Origin: Thermohalobaculum sp039815685
GTDB lineage: Bacteria > Pseudomonadota > Alphaproteobacteria > Rhodobacterales > Rhodobacteraceae
DNA: 64,000 nt
Direction: 5' to 3'
Assembly: GCA_039815685.1 (NCBI GenBank)
Contig: JBCBYV010000003.1
Location: 124,001-188,000 of the forward strand
Numbering within the stretch: position 1 is the stretch's first letter; each line of letters begins with the position of its first letter. Made by a program: the position numbers and the translations under genes. The notes under the pieces are model-generated. The model saw only the letters and a program-made list of their open reading frames with translations, was not told the DNA's origin and searched no databases. This document shows, piece by piece, positions 16,944-25,543 of the stretch.

Positions 16944-18934
16944 CAGGTGCGGATCCGGGCGGCGGCGGGCTGTGCGTCATCGTCGAGCGGCCGCCAGTCC
17001 TCGGGCGGGCCGTCCGGCCTTGGCGCGGGCGGCAACACGGGCCTCTCCGGCGCCTGACCGGGGGCGTAGGCGGAGCGCGGCACCTCCGCGCCGTAATGGG
17101 CGTGCATCAGGATATCGCGCGCCACGGGGGCCGCGGCCTTCGAGCCGCCGCCACCATGCTCGACGACGACGGCGATGGCGTAGCGCGGGTTCTCGACCGG
17201 CGCATAGGCGACAAAGAGGGCGTGATCGCGCCTGTGCCAGGGCAGGTCCTCGTTGCGGAAGACGCCGCGGGCGCGCTCGGCCGGGGTGATGTTGCGTACC
17301 TGGCTCGTGCCTGTCTTGCCGGCCACCGTGAACTCATCATCGACGATGCGGGAGCGGCGCGCAGTGCCGCGCCGGCCATTGACCACCTCGAACATGCCGG
17401 TGCGCACGGCGGCGAGGTGACGGTTGTGGAGCCCGAGCGACTCCGCCTCCGGCACCGGGATGGGCAGGCCCGCGCGGGCGCGGACGAGGCGGGGCATGAT
17501 CTGTCGGCCGGTTGCGAGGCGGGCGGTCATCACGGCGAGCTGCAGCGGGGTCGCCAGAACGAAACCCTGTCCGATCCCGGAATTGAGAGTGTCGCCGACC
17601 TGCCAGCCCTGGTCGTAGGTTGCGCGCTTCCAGTCCTTGGTCGGGATCAGGCCGCTCTTGAGCGCAGGGTTCGGCAGGTCGTAGTCGACGCCAAGGCCAA
17701 GGCGGCGCGACATCTCGGCGATGCGGTCGATCCCGACGCGCTTGGCCACCTCGTAGTAGTAGACATCGCAGGACTGGCTGAGGCTTTCGACCACGGCCAT
17801 GTGCCCGTGTCCGCCACGCTTCCAGCAGTGGAAGCGGCGGTTCCCGAGCTTGATGCTGCCGTTGCAGAAGAAGCTGTCGCCCCGGCCCACGACGCCGGCC
17901 TCGAGTGCGGCGAGAGCGACCACCATCTTGAAGGTCGAGCCGGGGGGGTACATCCCGCTCGCCCACTTGTTGTGGAGCGGGCGGTGATCGTCCTGGAGGT
18001 AGCGGTTGTAGTCCGTGTGGCTGATGCCGGTGACGAAGAGATTGGGCTCGAAGGTCGGGTTGGAGCCGAGGGCCAGCAAGTCCCCGTTCTGGGCATCCAT
18101 GACCACGACAGCCGCGCTCTCCTCACCAAGGCGGGCATGGACATAGCGCTGAAGCTCGAGATCGAGGGTGAGGTGCAGGTCGGCACCGGCCACACCTTCC
18201 TCCCGCCCGATCTCCCGGATCACGCGGCCATAGGCGTTGACCTCGATATGCCGCGTGCCGGCCGAGCCACGAAGGTCCCGCTCCACCGCGCGTTCGAGGC
18301 CATCCTTGCCGATCTGGAACTCGGGCACTTGAAGGATCGGGTCTCGGTCGGTGGGATCGTCGAGGTCGCGCTCGGTGACGCGGCCGACATAGCCGACCAC
18401 ATGCGCGATCTCGGGGCCCACCGGGTAGAAGCGGGAGAGGCCCACCTCAGGCAGCACGCCGGGGAGTGCCGGGGCGTTGGCGTTGACGGCGGCGAAGTCC
18501 TGCCAGCTCAGATGCTCCGCCACGGGGACGGGCACAAAGCCCGGCTTCTGGCGCATCTCCTTGAGCGCGCGGGTGCGCTGATGCGGCGGCAGATCGACGA
18601 TCACGCCCAGACGCTCAAGGATCGCTTCGGCATCGCCCGCCTGCTCGCGCACCATGACGACGCGATAGTTCTGGCGATTAACGGCGAGCGGGATGCCGTT
18701 GCGGTCGAAGATCTCGGCGCGGGCGGGGGCGATGAGGCGGAGGTTGATCCGGTTCTCCTCGGCCAGCGTCCGGTAGTGCTCGGCCTCCTCGATCTGGAGT
18801 TGGCGCATGCGCCAGGCGAGGCCGCCGGCGACGCCCAATTGCGCGGCGAAGAGGACGAGCGCGCGGCGGCTGAGCCGGCGGGCGGGCCGTCCGACATCCT
18901 CCTGCTGCGTGCGGCGGTCGCGTTTACGCGCCAT
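16943..18934 (-). CDS. mrdA: Penicillin-binding protein 2 (MrdA), transpeptidase
   Basis: The product is a 663-residue class B PBP that cross-links peptidoglycan in the elongasome. It has one N-terminal membrane anchor (about residues 25-42), the pedestal region, and a transpeptidase domain with STFK (Ser333 to Lys336), SCD (residues 388-390) in place of SxN, and KTG in VAGKTGTSQ. A Pro-rich tail follows the catalytic domain. The start lies 11 bases inside the end of mreD and the stop overlaps rodA, so the cluster is compactly packed. Confidence 0.96.
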   Translation of the reverse strand: MARKRDRRTQQEDVGRPARRLSRRALVLFAAQLGVAGGLAWRMRQLQIEEAEHYRTLAEENRINLRLIAPARAEIFDRNGIPLAVNRQNYRVVMVREQAGDAEAILERLGVIVDLPPHQRTRALKEMRQKPGFVPVPVAEHLSWQDFAAVNANAPALPGVLPEVGLSRFYPVGPEIAHVVGYVGRVTERDLDDPTDRDPILQVPEFQIGKDGLERAVERDLRGSAGTRHIEVNAYGRVIREIGREEGVAGADLHLTLDLELQRYVHARLGEESAAVVVMDAQNGDLLALGSNPTFEPNLFVTGISHTDYNRYLQDDHRPLHNKWASGMYPPGSTFKMVVALAALEAGVVGRGDSFFCNGSIKLGNRRFHCWKRGGHGHMAVVESLSQSCDVYYYEVAKRVGIDRIAEMSRRLGLGVDYDLPNPALKSGLIPTKDWKRATYDQGWQVGDTLNSGIGQGFVLATPLQLAVMTARLATGRQIMPRLVRARAGLPIPVPEAESLGLHNRHLAAVRTGMFEVVNGRRGTARRSRIVDDEFTVAGKTGTSQVRNITPAERARGVFRNEDLPWHRRDHALFVAYAPVENPRYAIAVVVEHGGGGSKAAAPVARDILMHAHYGAEVPRSAYAPGQAPERPVLPPAPRPDGPPEDWRPLDDDAQPAAARIRT

Positions 18935-19475
18935 TGCGTGCCTCCCGCCCGTCGGCCGGGGCCGCGCGGATGCCGCAGCCCCAGCGGATGAGGAAGACGG
19001 CGACCGGCCAGGCCGCAGCCGTGATCGCCCATTGCCGGCCGAGCGTCAGGAAATAGGGCGGCTGCACGAAGGCCAGCAGCACGAGCAGATACTGCAGCGC
19101 CATCATCGCGAAGATCGCGGCGGAGACGGCAAGCCACTCGCGGAGGAGCGAGCCGCGGGCGAGGACCGGCGAGATGCGGCGCAGCCCCTCGGCGAAAAGC
19201 ACGAGGGTCAGCGTGCCGATGCCCACCGGCAGGTCCGTCATCAGGTCGCGGAGCACGCCGAGCGCGAACACGAGCAGGATCGGCACGCTATCGGGCCTGC
19301 GCACGGCGAAGACGGCGATGGCGAGCGCGAGAAGATCGGGCGAGGGCAGGGAGTAGGGATGGAGGCCTGTCGGGGCGGCCTCCAGCGCCACCGCAACGGC
19401 GGCGACAAGCATCAGGAGCGCCATGCGAAAAAGGGCGCCGCGGCTCGGCACCAGAATATCGACCACAGCGCTCAT
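18924..19475 (-). CDS. mreD: Rod shape-determining protein MreD
   Basis: The product is a 183-residue inner-membrane protein with about five hydrophobic segments (VLMLVAAVAVALEAAP-like first segment, then LLALAIAVFAVRRPDSVPIL and others), the usual size and layout of MreD. MreD sequences are poorly conserved, so position between mreC and mrdA is the main evidence. Its start overlaps the mreC stop by four bases and its end overlaps the mrdA start. Confidence 0.9.
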   Translation of the reverse strand: MSAVVDILVPSRGALFRMALLMLVAAVAVALEAAPTGLHPYSLPSPDLLALAIAVFAVRRPDSVPILLVFALGVLRDLMTDLPVGIGTLTLVLFAEGLRRISPVLARGSLLREWLAVSAAIFAMMALQYLLVLLAFVQPPYFLTLGRQWAITAAAWPVAVFLIRWGCGIRAAPADGREARNGA

Positions 19476-20407
19476 CCGCGCGTATCCGCGAGCGGCAGGG
19501 TAGCCGGGTTGCGAGTGTCCGGCTCCACGGGGCGGGGCGCGCGCGGGGCGATCAGCTCACCCGGCCCGTCGATGCGCTTGTCGGGTCGGTAGCGGAGGAG
19601 GCGCATGAACTCGAGCCGCTGGAAATCGGCCGAGAGATGCGCCCGCCAGGACTGACCCGCGCGGACGACGACGCCCACGGGCAGGTTGGGCGGGAAGACC
19701 CCGCCATCGCCGGAGGTGACGACGATCTGGCCGGGCTCGACCCGGTCGTCCTCCCCGATGAATTCGAGGCGGGGGGCACGGGTTGCGTCTCCGGCCAGGA
19801 TCGCCTGCTGTCTCGCACCGCTGATGGTGACGGGCACGCGGCTCGAGAAATCGGTGACCAGCATCACGCGGCTCGCCCGCTCGCCGACGCCGACCACCCG
19901 GCCGATGAGCCCCGCGCCGTCCACCGCGGCCGAGCCATCCTCAACCCCGTCCCGACGGCCGACATTCACGAGCGCGCTTTCAGAGAAGGGCCCGCCCGAA
20001 TCCGCGATCACGTCGCCGGTGACATAGGCAAGGCGCGGGGCGAGGCGGACATTCATCAGGGCGCGGAGCTGGGCGTTCTCCTCTTCCAGCGCGCGCGCCG
20101 TCTCCCGCCAGGCCTGCAGCCGCTCGATCTCGCGGCGGAGGGCCCGGTTCTGGTCGTAGACGTCCACGAAGGTCTCATAGTCCCGCACCATGCCGGCGGC
20201 ATAGTCGAGCGGCCCGGCCACGACGCCGAGATTGGGGGAGACCGCGTCGGCGAGCGCCATGCGAAGCTGCGTCAGCCGCGGGTTTTCCGAGCGCCAGAGG
20301 CCGATGAGCACGAGGCACAGGACGACGACGATCCCGAGCAGGACGGACCGTATCCGCCGCTCCAGATCCTGCGCCTTGTCGTCTCCGCGACGTCCCGGTC
20401 GCGCCAT
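19472..20407 (-). CDS. mreC: Cell shape-determining protein MreC
   Basis: The 311-residue product has a basic cytoplasmic N-terminus, one transmembrane segment (SVLLGIVVVLCLVLIGLW), a periplasmic coiled coil (around YDQNRALRREIERLQAWRE) and the two beta-domains with VTGDVIADSGGPF and DGVEDGSAAV typical of MreC. The ATG at 20407 follows GAGGGGG on the leftward strand; a TTG ten codons earlier is an alternative. MreC scaffolds MreB, MreD and PBP2. The C-terminal tail is Pro/Arg-rich. It lies 55 bases after mreB. Confidence 0.95.
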   Translation of the reverse strand: MARPGRRGDDKAQDLERRIRSVLLGIVVVLCLVLIGLWRSENPRLTQLRMALADAVSPNLGVVAGPLDYAAGMVRDYETFVDVYDQNRALRREIERLQAWRETARALEEENAQLRALMNVRLAPRLAYVTGDVIADSGGPFSESALVNVGRRDGVEDGSAAVDGAGLIGRVVGVGERASRVMLVTDFSSRVPVTISGARQQAILAGDATRAPRLEFIGEDDRVEPGQIVVTSGDGGVFPPNLPVGVVVRAGQSWRAHLSADFQRLEFMRLLRYRPDKRIDGPGELIAPRAPRPVEPDTRNPATLPLADTRG

Positions 20408-20462
20408 GGGGGCTGCCCCCTCGACTGCCCGTGCCAAGCGGCCCTGTCGGCCGCCTTATACC

Positions 20463-21503
20463 TTACATTGAAATCTTCATCACATGGCCGAGTCTGTCGA
20501 GATGTTCGAGCGCCCGGCCAGTGCCGAGGGCGACGCAATGGAGCGGTTCCTCGGCGATGGAGATGGCCAGACCCGTCTGCTCCCGGAGCGCGATGTCGAG
20601 GCTGCCGAGAAGTGCGCCGCCGCCCGCGAGCATCACGCCGTTGTCGACGATGTCGGCGGCGAGGTCCGGCGGCGTGGCTTCGAGCGCCACCATTACGGCC
20701 TCTACGATCTGCTGCACGGGCTCGGCCAGGCTCTCGGCGATCTGGGCCTGGGTGATCTCCTGCTCCTTCGGCACGCCGTTCAGGAGATCGCGCCCGCGGA
20801 TCACCATGGATTTGCCGACCCCGTCCGCGGGCATGCGGGCGGAGCCGATCTCCTTCTTGATGCGCTCGGCGGTGGACTCGCCGATCAGCATGTTATGCTG
20901 ACGGCGGAGATGGCTGATGATAGCGTCGTCCATCTTGTCGCCGCCCGTGCGCACGCTTCGGGCGTAGACGATATCCGAGAGGCTGAGGACCGCGACCTCT
21001 GTCGTGCCGCCGCCGATATCGACGATCATGCTGCCTGTCGGCTCCGTGATCGGCAGCCCAGCGCCAATGGCGGCCGCGATGGGCTCGGCGATCAGAAAGG
21101 CTTTCCGCGCACCCGCGGCCATAACGCTGTTCTCAATGGCCTTTTCCTCGACCGCCGTCGCGCCGTAGGGGACGCAGACCACGATCTGAGGTTTCGAGAG
21201 AAAGTTCGAGGGCTGCACCTTGCGGATGAAGTGCTTGATCATCTCCTCGGCGACCTCGAAGTCGGCGATCACGCCATCCCGCATGGGGCGGATCGCCTGG
21301 ATCGAGCCGGGCGTGCGGCCTAGCATCAGCTTCGCGTCCTCGCCGACCGCCTTGACCTCCTTCTTACCCTGGATGGTCTGATAGGCGACGACCGAGGGCT
21401 CGTTCAGCACGATGCCCTTGTTCTTCACGTAGACGAGCGTGTTCGCCGTGCCGAGGTCGATGGCCATGTCGTTCGAAAACATGCCGAACAGTCCGCCAAA
21501 CAT
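20463..21503 (-). CDS. mreB: Rod shape-determining protein MreB (actin-like)
   Basis: The 346-residue product is the bacterial actin that directs side-wall synthesis. It begins with the membrane-binding amphipathic stretch MFGGLFGMFS, then shows the nucleotide-binding motifs DLGTANTLVYVKNKGIVLNE, VDIGGGTTEVAVLS and GGGALLGSLD. Length matches the family. GAGG lies six bases before the ATG. It heads the leftward mreB-mreC-mreD-mrdA-rodA cluster, and the 220 bases upstream, before the leuA stop, should hold its promoter. I see no strong terminator after leuA there. Confidence 0.97.
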   Translation of the reverse strand: MFGGLFGMFSNDMAIDLGTANTLVYVKNKGIVLNEPSVVAYQTIQGKKEVKAVGEDAKLMLGRTPGSIQAIRPMRDGVIADFEVAEEMIKHFIRKVQPSNFLSKPQIVVCVPYGATAVEEKAIENSVMAAGARKAFLIAEPIAAAIGAGLPITEPTGSMIVDIGGGTTEVAVLSLSDIVYARSVRTGGDKMDDAIISHLRRQHNMLIGESTAERIKKEIGSARMPADGVGKSMVIRGRDLLNGVPKEQEITQAQIAESLAEPVQQIVEAVMVALEATPPDLAADIVDNGVMLAGGGALLGSLDIALREQTGLAISIAEEPLHCVALGTGRALEHLDRLGHVMKISM

Positions 21504-21724
21504 CGATGCCTCGCTTCAGGTCTACAGCGTTTCAGCGGGGTTGCCGCGGTTGAACGGGACTCGCCTCCCGCGAAAGTGCGCCCGCTTATAGGTTCGCGGC
21601 GGCGCCTCTGCAAAGGGAAAGACGAAGTCTCGTTACGGAACCATTATCGAGCCGTCACGGAATGGGAAAGGCCGCCGCCCCGCGCCGCTGGGGCGACAAG
21701 GGTGGGGCGAAGGCGGGGCGGGCG

Positions 21725-23287
21725 TCAGACCGCTTCGGCGTCCGGCGCGCTCTTGCGGCGACGCACGAGAAGCTTGTTGAGCGCGTGCACATAGGCGCGG
21801 CAGCTCGCGACCACGGTATCCGTGTCCGAGCTTTGCGCGGTGACGATCTTGCCATCCTCGGACATGCGCACGCTCACCGTTGCCTGCGCGTCCGTCCCCT
21901 CGGTCACAGCATGGACCTGGTAGAGCTCGAGCACGGCTTCATGCGGCACCAGCGCCTTGACCGCGGCGAAGGCGGCATCGACTGGGCCATCGCCCTTGGC
22001 CGTATGCCGCTCCTCCTTGCCGTCGATCTCGAGGATGATGTCGGCCGATTGCGGCGCCTCGGTCCCGCAGATCACGCGCAGGAACTTGAGCTTGATGACG
22101 TCCGCCGCACCGTCCGCCTGCGTCTCGGTGACGAGCGCCAGGATGTCGTCGTCATAGACCTCCTTCTTGCGGTCGGCGAGCGCTTTGAAGCGCACGAAGG
22201 CTTCCTGGATCGCGTTGTCGCCGAGCTCGACGCCGAGCTCCTGCAGTTTCGTGCGGAAGGCATGGCGGCCGGAATGCTTGCCCATCACGAGGTTGGTGGC
22301 GTTGAGGCCCACATCCTCGGGCTTCATGATCTCGAAGGTCTCGGCGTTCTTCAGCACCCCGTCCTGGTGGATGCCGGACTCATGCGCGAAGGCGTTCTTG
22401 CCGACGATCGCCTTGTTATACTGCACCGGGAAGCCCGAGACGGCAGCGACCATGCGGGAGGCCGCCATGATCCGCGTCGTGTCGATGCCCGTGGCGAACG
22501 GCATGATGTCGCCGCGCACCTTGAGCGCCATCACCACTTCCTCGAGCGCGGTGTTGCCCGCCCGCTCACCGAGGCCGTTGATCGTGCACTCAATCTGGCG
22601 CGCGCCGGCCTCGACGGCGGCGAGGCTGTTGGCCGTCGCCATGCCGAGGTCGTTGTGGCAGTGGGTCGAGATCGTGCAGTTCGCGATCTCCGGCACCTCG
22701 CGGCGCAGGAAGGCGATGATGTCGGCACTCTCGCGCGGGGCCGTGTAGCCGACCGTGTCCGGGATGTTGATCGTGGTGGCGCCGGCGGCGATTGCGACGC
22801 GCACGGTCTCGGCGAGGTAGTCCCGCTCCGTCCGGGTCGCGTCCATCGGCGACCACTGCACGTCCTCGCAATGCCCGCGGGCATGGCGCACGGTGGCGTC
22901 GATCTTCTCGAGCACCCGCTCCTTCTCCATGTTGAGCTGGTACTGCCGATGGAGCGGCGAAGTGCCGATGAAGGTGTGGATGCGCGGCCGCTTCGCGTGG
23001 CTGACCGCGGCCCAGCACCGGTCGATATCGCCGAAATTGGCACGCGAAAGCCCGCAGATGATCGAGCGCTCAGCCCGCTTGGCGATCTCGCTCACCGCTT
23101 CGAAATCGCCCTCGGAGGCGATGGGAAAGCCCGCCTCGATGATGTCCACGCCCATCTGGTCGAGGATCGTCGCGATCTCGAGCTTCTCGCGCAGCGTCAT
23201 CGAGGCGCCCGGGCTCTGCTCGCCGTCGCGCAAGGTTGTATCGAAGATCTTCACCCGTTCCTGGGTGGCCGTCGTCTGGTCGGTCAT
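21725..23287 (-). CDS. leuA: 2-Isopropylmalate synthase
   Basis: The product is a 520-residue enzyme that condenses acetyl-CoA with 2-oxoisovalerate, the first step of leucine synthesis. The catalytic domain shows FDTTLRDGEQSPGASM, the metal ligands in STHCHNDLGMATANS, and GLGERAGN. The subdomain FAHESGIHQDGVLKN and the C-terminal regulatory LeuA dimer domain (from about residue 380) are present, so leucine feedback inhibition is expected. Upstream lies a short leucine-rich reading frame and a strong hairpin, which point to transcriptional or translational attenuation. The ATG has AAGGA immediately upstream. Confidence 0.96.
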   Translation of the reverse strand: MTDQTTATQERVKIFDTTLRDGEQSPGASMTLREKLEIATILDQMGVDIIEAGFPIASEGDFEAVSEIAKRAERSIICGLSRANFGDIDRCWAAVSHAKRPRIHTFIGTSPLHRQYQLNMEKERVLEKIDATVRHARGHCEDVQWSPMDATRTERDYLAETVRVAIAAGATTINIPDTVGYTAPRESADIIAFLRREVPEIANCTISTHCHNDLGMATANSLAAVEAGARQIECTINGLGERAGNTALEEVVMALKVRGDIMPFATGIDTTRIMAASRMVAAVSGFPVQYNKAIVGKNAFAHESGIHQDGVLKNAETFEIMKPEDVGLNATNLVMGKHSGRHAFRTKLQELGVELGDNAIQEAFVRFKALADRKKEVYDDDILALVTETQADGAADVIKLKFLRVICGTEAPQSADIILEIDGKEERHTAKGDGPVDAAFAAVKALVPHEAVLELYQVHAVTEGTDAQATVSVRMSEDGKIVTAQSSDTDTVVASCRAYVHALNKLLVRRRKSAPDAEAV

Positions 23288-23335
23288 GTCCTTGGTTCCG
23301 TCTTTGGCCTCGGTCCTGCCGGCGCGTCGGTCACT

Positions 23336-23375
23336 CCCCTGAGCGCGCGCGCCGTGGTCCCGGCACGCTCAGGGG
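23336..23375 (-). promoter_or_regulatory. leuA attenuator hairpin
   Basis: On the leftward RNA, CCCCTGAGCG (23375-23366) pairs with CGCTCAGGGG (23345-23336), and inside it CGTGCC pairs with GGCGCG around an eight-base loop. The leader-peptide stop codon lies inside the 5' arm, so ribosome position would control its folding. No U run follows, so it may act through Rho, or by limiting access to leuA translation, not as a classical intrinsic terminator. A competing pairing between GGCCTC in the leader and GAGGCC downstream (near 23306) is possible. Confidence 0.65.
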
Positions 23376-23428
23376 CGTGTAAGGAGAAGGAGGCCGAGGA
23401 GGAGCGTCTGACGGTTCGCGATATGCAT
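23369..23428 (-). CDS. leuA leader peptide (leucine-rich, 19 aa)
   Basis: The short frame encodes MHIANRQTLLLGLLLLTRP and stops inside the 5' arm of the hairpin before leuA. Seven of eight consecutive codons are leucine (three CTC, Gly, then CTC CTT CTC CTT), the hallmark of a leader peptide that senses charged leucyl-tRNA. When leucine is scarce a stalled ribosome would alter folding of the downstream hairpin and raise leuA expression. The ribosome site before the ATG is weak (GGGG directly upstream). Leader-peptide control of leuA is known from other proteobacteria; its action here is inferred from sequence alone. Confidence 0.75.
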   Translation of the reverse strand: MHIANRQTLLLGLLLLTRP

Positions 23429-23764
23429 CCCCAAGCTATGCACCAGAGCGGCGCGCTTTGAAAGTCCTCTGCGCCGTTTCGCACGGGCAGTGGCGGCGGG
23501 GTCTCGGATCGCTGCCTGAAATTTATCGTCTGCCTTCGGAACCTTTGGATACGCCAATGCATTTTTGGAAAAGTATTCCGGCAGACGGAAGTGCACGCCA
23601 CGCCGCTGCCGTCGTCGCTTGCAGAGGCCAGGGCGTGACCCGGCCCGAGTGATCCCGGTTTCCCGTGCCCGTTCGACGTCAGCGCGACGTCTCTCGCCCC
23701 ACCGGGTCGGCACCCCGTCGGTCGGCCCGCCTTCGTGCAACGGCAACCGCCACAGGAACGAACG
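23429..23764. promoter_or_regulatory. Divergent control region between leuA leader and the Gly/Ser-linker protein
   Basis: This gap should hold promoters for both directions. The only clear structure is an inverted repeat CGTCTGCC (23527-23534) / GGCAGACG (23580-23587) bracketing an AT-richer patch (about 23535-23579, with gcatttttggaaaag). Just left of it, gaaatttatc is another AT-rich patch. I see no convincing reading frame and no confident -35/-10 pair. Confidence 0.35.
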
Positions 23765-25534
23765 ATGCCAGACCCCATCAACATCGCGGACTATGACCGC
23801 GTGGTCTTCCACTTCGATGGCAACAACAACGATCCGGATGACATCTCCGCCATCGCCGTCGCCGCCCTCCTCGCCAAGGCCGCCGGGATCGAGGACAAGA
23901 CGGTCTTCTACTTCGGCAACAATCTCTCCGAGAACAATCAGCCCTCCCAGCTCGCCAAGCTGCGCGACGCGGCCGCCTTCGCCGAGAGCGTCGGGGTGGA
24001 GACGGTCGACTATCAGGCGAACATCAATGCCGCGACCAATTCCCTCGCAGCGATCTTCAACTCGGGCGGCGAGGTCCTGGTGCTTGATGGCGGTCCGATG
24101 GAGGCGACCTACCGCACGCTCGAGCAGACCGCGGCCGGCAATCGCGACAACATCACCCAGGTTTCCCATTCGGGCTGGAACGAGAACCGCGAGGTGATCA
24201 ATCGGCCGGGCGTCACCGAGGCACGGACCTGGGACGATATCGCCGCGGACTTCCCGGCCGTCGAGCAGATCGAGATCCGCGACCAGAACAACGGGGCGAA
24301 CAACAGCCAGGGTTTCTTCAACGTCGGCTGGAACTGGATGGACAGCAGCAGCGATCCGATCGTGCAGGCTGCGCGCGCCGTGATGATCCCGGCCGGCGGC
24401 GCGAAGAAGAACGACCCCTCCGACAGCGGCATGCTGTTCTGGGCGCTGACCGGCGACGAGAACGGCACGCCACAGAAGGCGCAGAACTTCATCCTGAACG
24501 GCGAACCCCTGGGCGACGGCAGCGGCGGCGGTTCCGGTGGCGGATCCGGAGGTGGCTCCGGTGGTGGTTCTGGGGGCGGTTCTGGTGGTGGTTCTGGGGG
24601 AGGCGGCGGCACGACGATCGGGGCAGGGGACTTCACCGTCGCCATCGTCGACACCGGCACCGACACGGTCATCGCGACGGTTGAGGACGGTGACAGCATC
24701 GAGGCGAGCCTTGTCGCCGGCCGTCAGACGAGCCTTGCGGTGATCGAGGCACCGGGATCGGTCGAGAGCATGACGCTCGCCTTGGACGGGCGCACACAGA
24801 CCGAGAACGTCGCACCCTTCGCGCTCTTCGGAGATACGAACGGCGACTACAAAGGCAATGCGGGCCTTGCCGCTGGCAGCTTCGATCTCGCGCTCAAGGC
24901 CTTCGCCGCCGACGGCGCGTCCGGCGCCGAGCTCGCCGACTTTTCCATCGCCTTCACCATTGCCACCCCCACCGGCGGCGGCAATGGCGGCGGGGCTGGT
25001 GGAGGATCGGGCGGCGGGACCGGAAGCGGGGGCGATTCTGGAAGCGGCTCAGGAGGCGGCTCTGGGGGTGGCTCTGGGGGTGGCTCTGGGGGTGGCTCGG
25101 GGGGTGGCTCGGGGGGTGGCTCGGGGGGTGGAGGTACCGGCAGCGGTGGCAGTGGCAGTGGCGGGGGCGGCGGCGCGGCGGACCCGATCCCGGCCGGCTA
25201 TGCGCTTGCCCTCGTCGACACGGCGGCGGACACGATCATCCTCGAACTCGAGGACGGGGCGGCTGTCGATGCTGCGCTCCTTGCGGGCAAGTCCGTGGGC
25301 CTCGCTGTGACTGAGGCGCCCGACGGGATCGGGAGCATGCGTCTCGCCATGGACGGCGACACGCGGGTCGAAAACGTGGAGCCCTACGCGCTCTTCGGCG
25401 ACACGGAGGGCGACTATTTCGAGGGGCGCAGCCTTGGTGCGGGCAGCTACGCGCTCGCCCTCGAAGCCTATGAGGGTCAGCGGGCGCAGGGCGCGCAGGT
25501 CGATAGCTTCGAGATCGATTTCAGCGTCTTCTGA
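23765..25534 (+). CDS. Gly/Ser-linker protein with DPDD N-terminal domain and two homologous C-terminal domains
   Basis: The 589-residue product has three modules joined by glycine-serine linkers. Residues 1-245 form a domain with VVFHFDGNNNDPDDISAIAV; the acidic DPDD near the N-terminus recalls the nucleoside-hydrolase-like fold (including DUF1593 proteins), but I cannot confirm it. A GGGS linker (about 248-280) leads to a domain of about 110 residues, a longer linker follows (about 400-475), then a second copy. The two copies share ENV-P-ALFGDT-GDY and LAAGS / LGAGS-type turns, a module I associate with secreted bacterial carbohydrate-active proteins. No N-terminal signal peptide is visible. 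The ATG has AGGA nine bases upstream. Confidence 0.85.
   Translation: MPDPINIADYDRVVFHFDGNNNDPDDISAIAVAALLAKAAGIEDKTVFYFGNNLSENNQPSQLAKLRDAAAFAESVGVETVDYQANINAATNSLAAIFNSGGEVLVLDGGPMEATYRTLEQTAAGNRDNITQVSHSGWNENREVINRPGVTEARTWDDIAADFPAVEQIEIRDQNNGANNSQGFFNVGWNWMDSSSDPIVQAARAVMIPAGGAKKNDPSDSGMLFWALTGDENGTPQKAQNFILNGEPLGDGSGGGSGGGSGGGSGGGSGGGSGGGSGGGGGTTIGAGDFTVAIVDTGTDTVIATVEDGDSIEASLVAGRQTSLAVIEAPGSVESMTLALDGRTQTENVAPFALFGDTNGDYKGNAGLAAGSFDLALKAFAADGASGAELADFSIAFTIATPTGGGNGGGAGGGSGGGTGSGGDSGSGSGGGSGGGSGGGSGGGSGGGSGGGSGGGGTGSGGSGSGGGGGAADPIPAGYALALVDTAADTIILELEDGAAVDAALLAGKSVGLAVTEAPDGIGSMRLAMDGDTRVENVEPYALFGDTEGDYFEGRSLGAGSYALALEAYEGQRAQGAQVDSFEIDFSVF
24518..24612 (+). repeat. GGGS-encoding tandem repeat, linker 1
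   Basis: The DNA is a run of 12-base units of the form ggtggttctggg encoding (GGGS)n, about seven units with base changes at third positions. It joins the N-terminal domain to the first C-terminal domain. Confidence 0.85.
24985..25180 (+). repeat. GGGS-encoding tandem repeat, linker 2
   Basis: This longer linker has a near-perfect core at about 25056-25131 of 12-base units, first ggtggctctggg and then ggtggctcgggg, flanked by less regular Gly/Ser/Thr codons. The uniform units suggest recent expansion by slippage. Confidence 0.85.
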
Positions 25535-25543
25535 GAAAGGGGA

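Noticed and set aside
14712..17057. A 781-codon open frame on the + strand opposite ghrA and rodA
   Set aside because: It is antisense to well supported genes with family motifs. Long antisense frames are expected in GC-rich DNA because stop codons are rare in the frame complementary to GC-rich third positions. The product has no family sequence and an excess of His, Asp, Glu and Arg.
17096..18991. A 631-codon open frame on the + strand opposite mrdA
   Set aside because: Antisense shadow of a clear PBP2 gene; no ribosome site or family motif.
21662..23461. A 599-codon open frame on the + strand opposite leuA and its leader
   Set aside because: Antisense shadow of leuA, which has full catalytic and regulatory domains.
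23369..24169. A long leftward frame that ends in the leucine-rich peptide
   Set aside because: Its upstream part is antisense to the Gly/Ser-linker protein gene and has no family sequence. Only the last 19 codons, from the ATG at 23428, make sense, as a leader peptide.
24518..25180. Possible CRISPR or minisatellite array
   Set aside because: The periodicity is 12 bases, in frame, and encodes GGGS linkers within a protein; there are no spacers.
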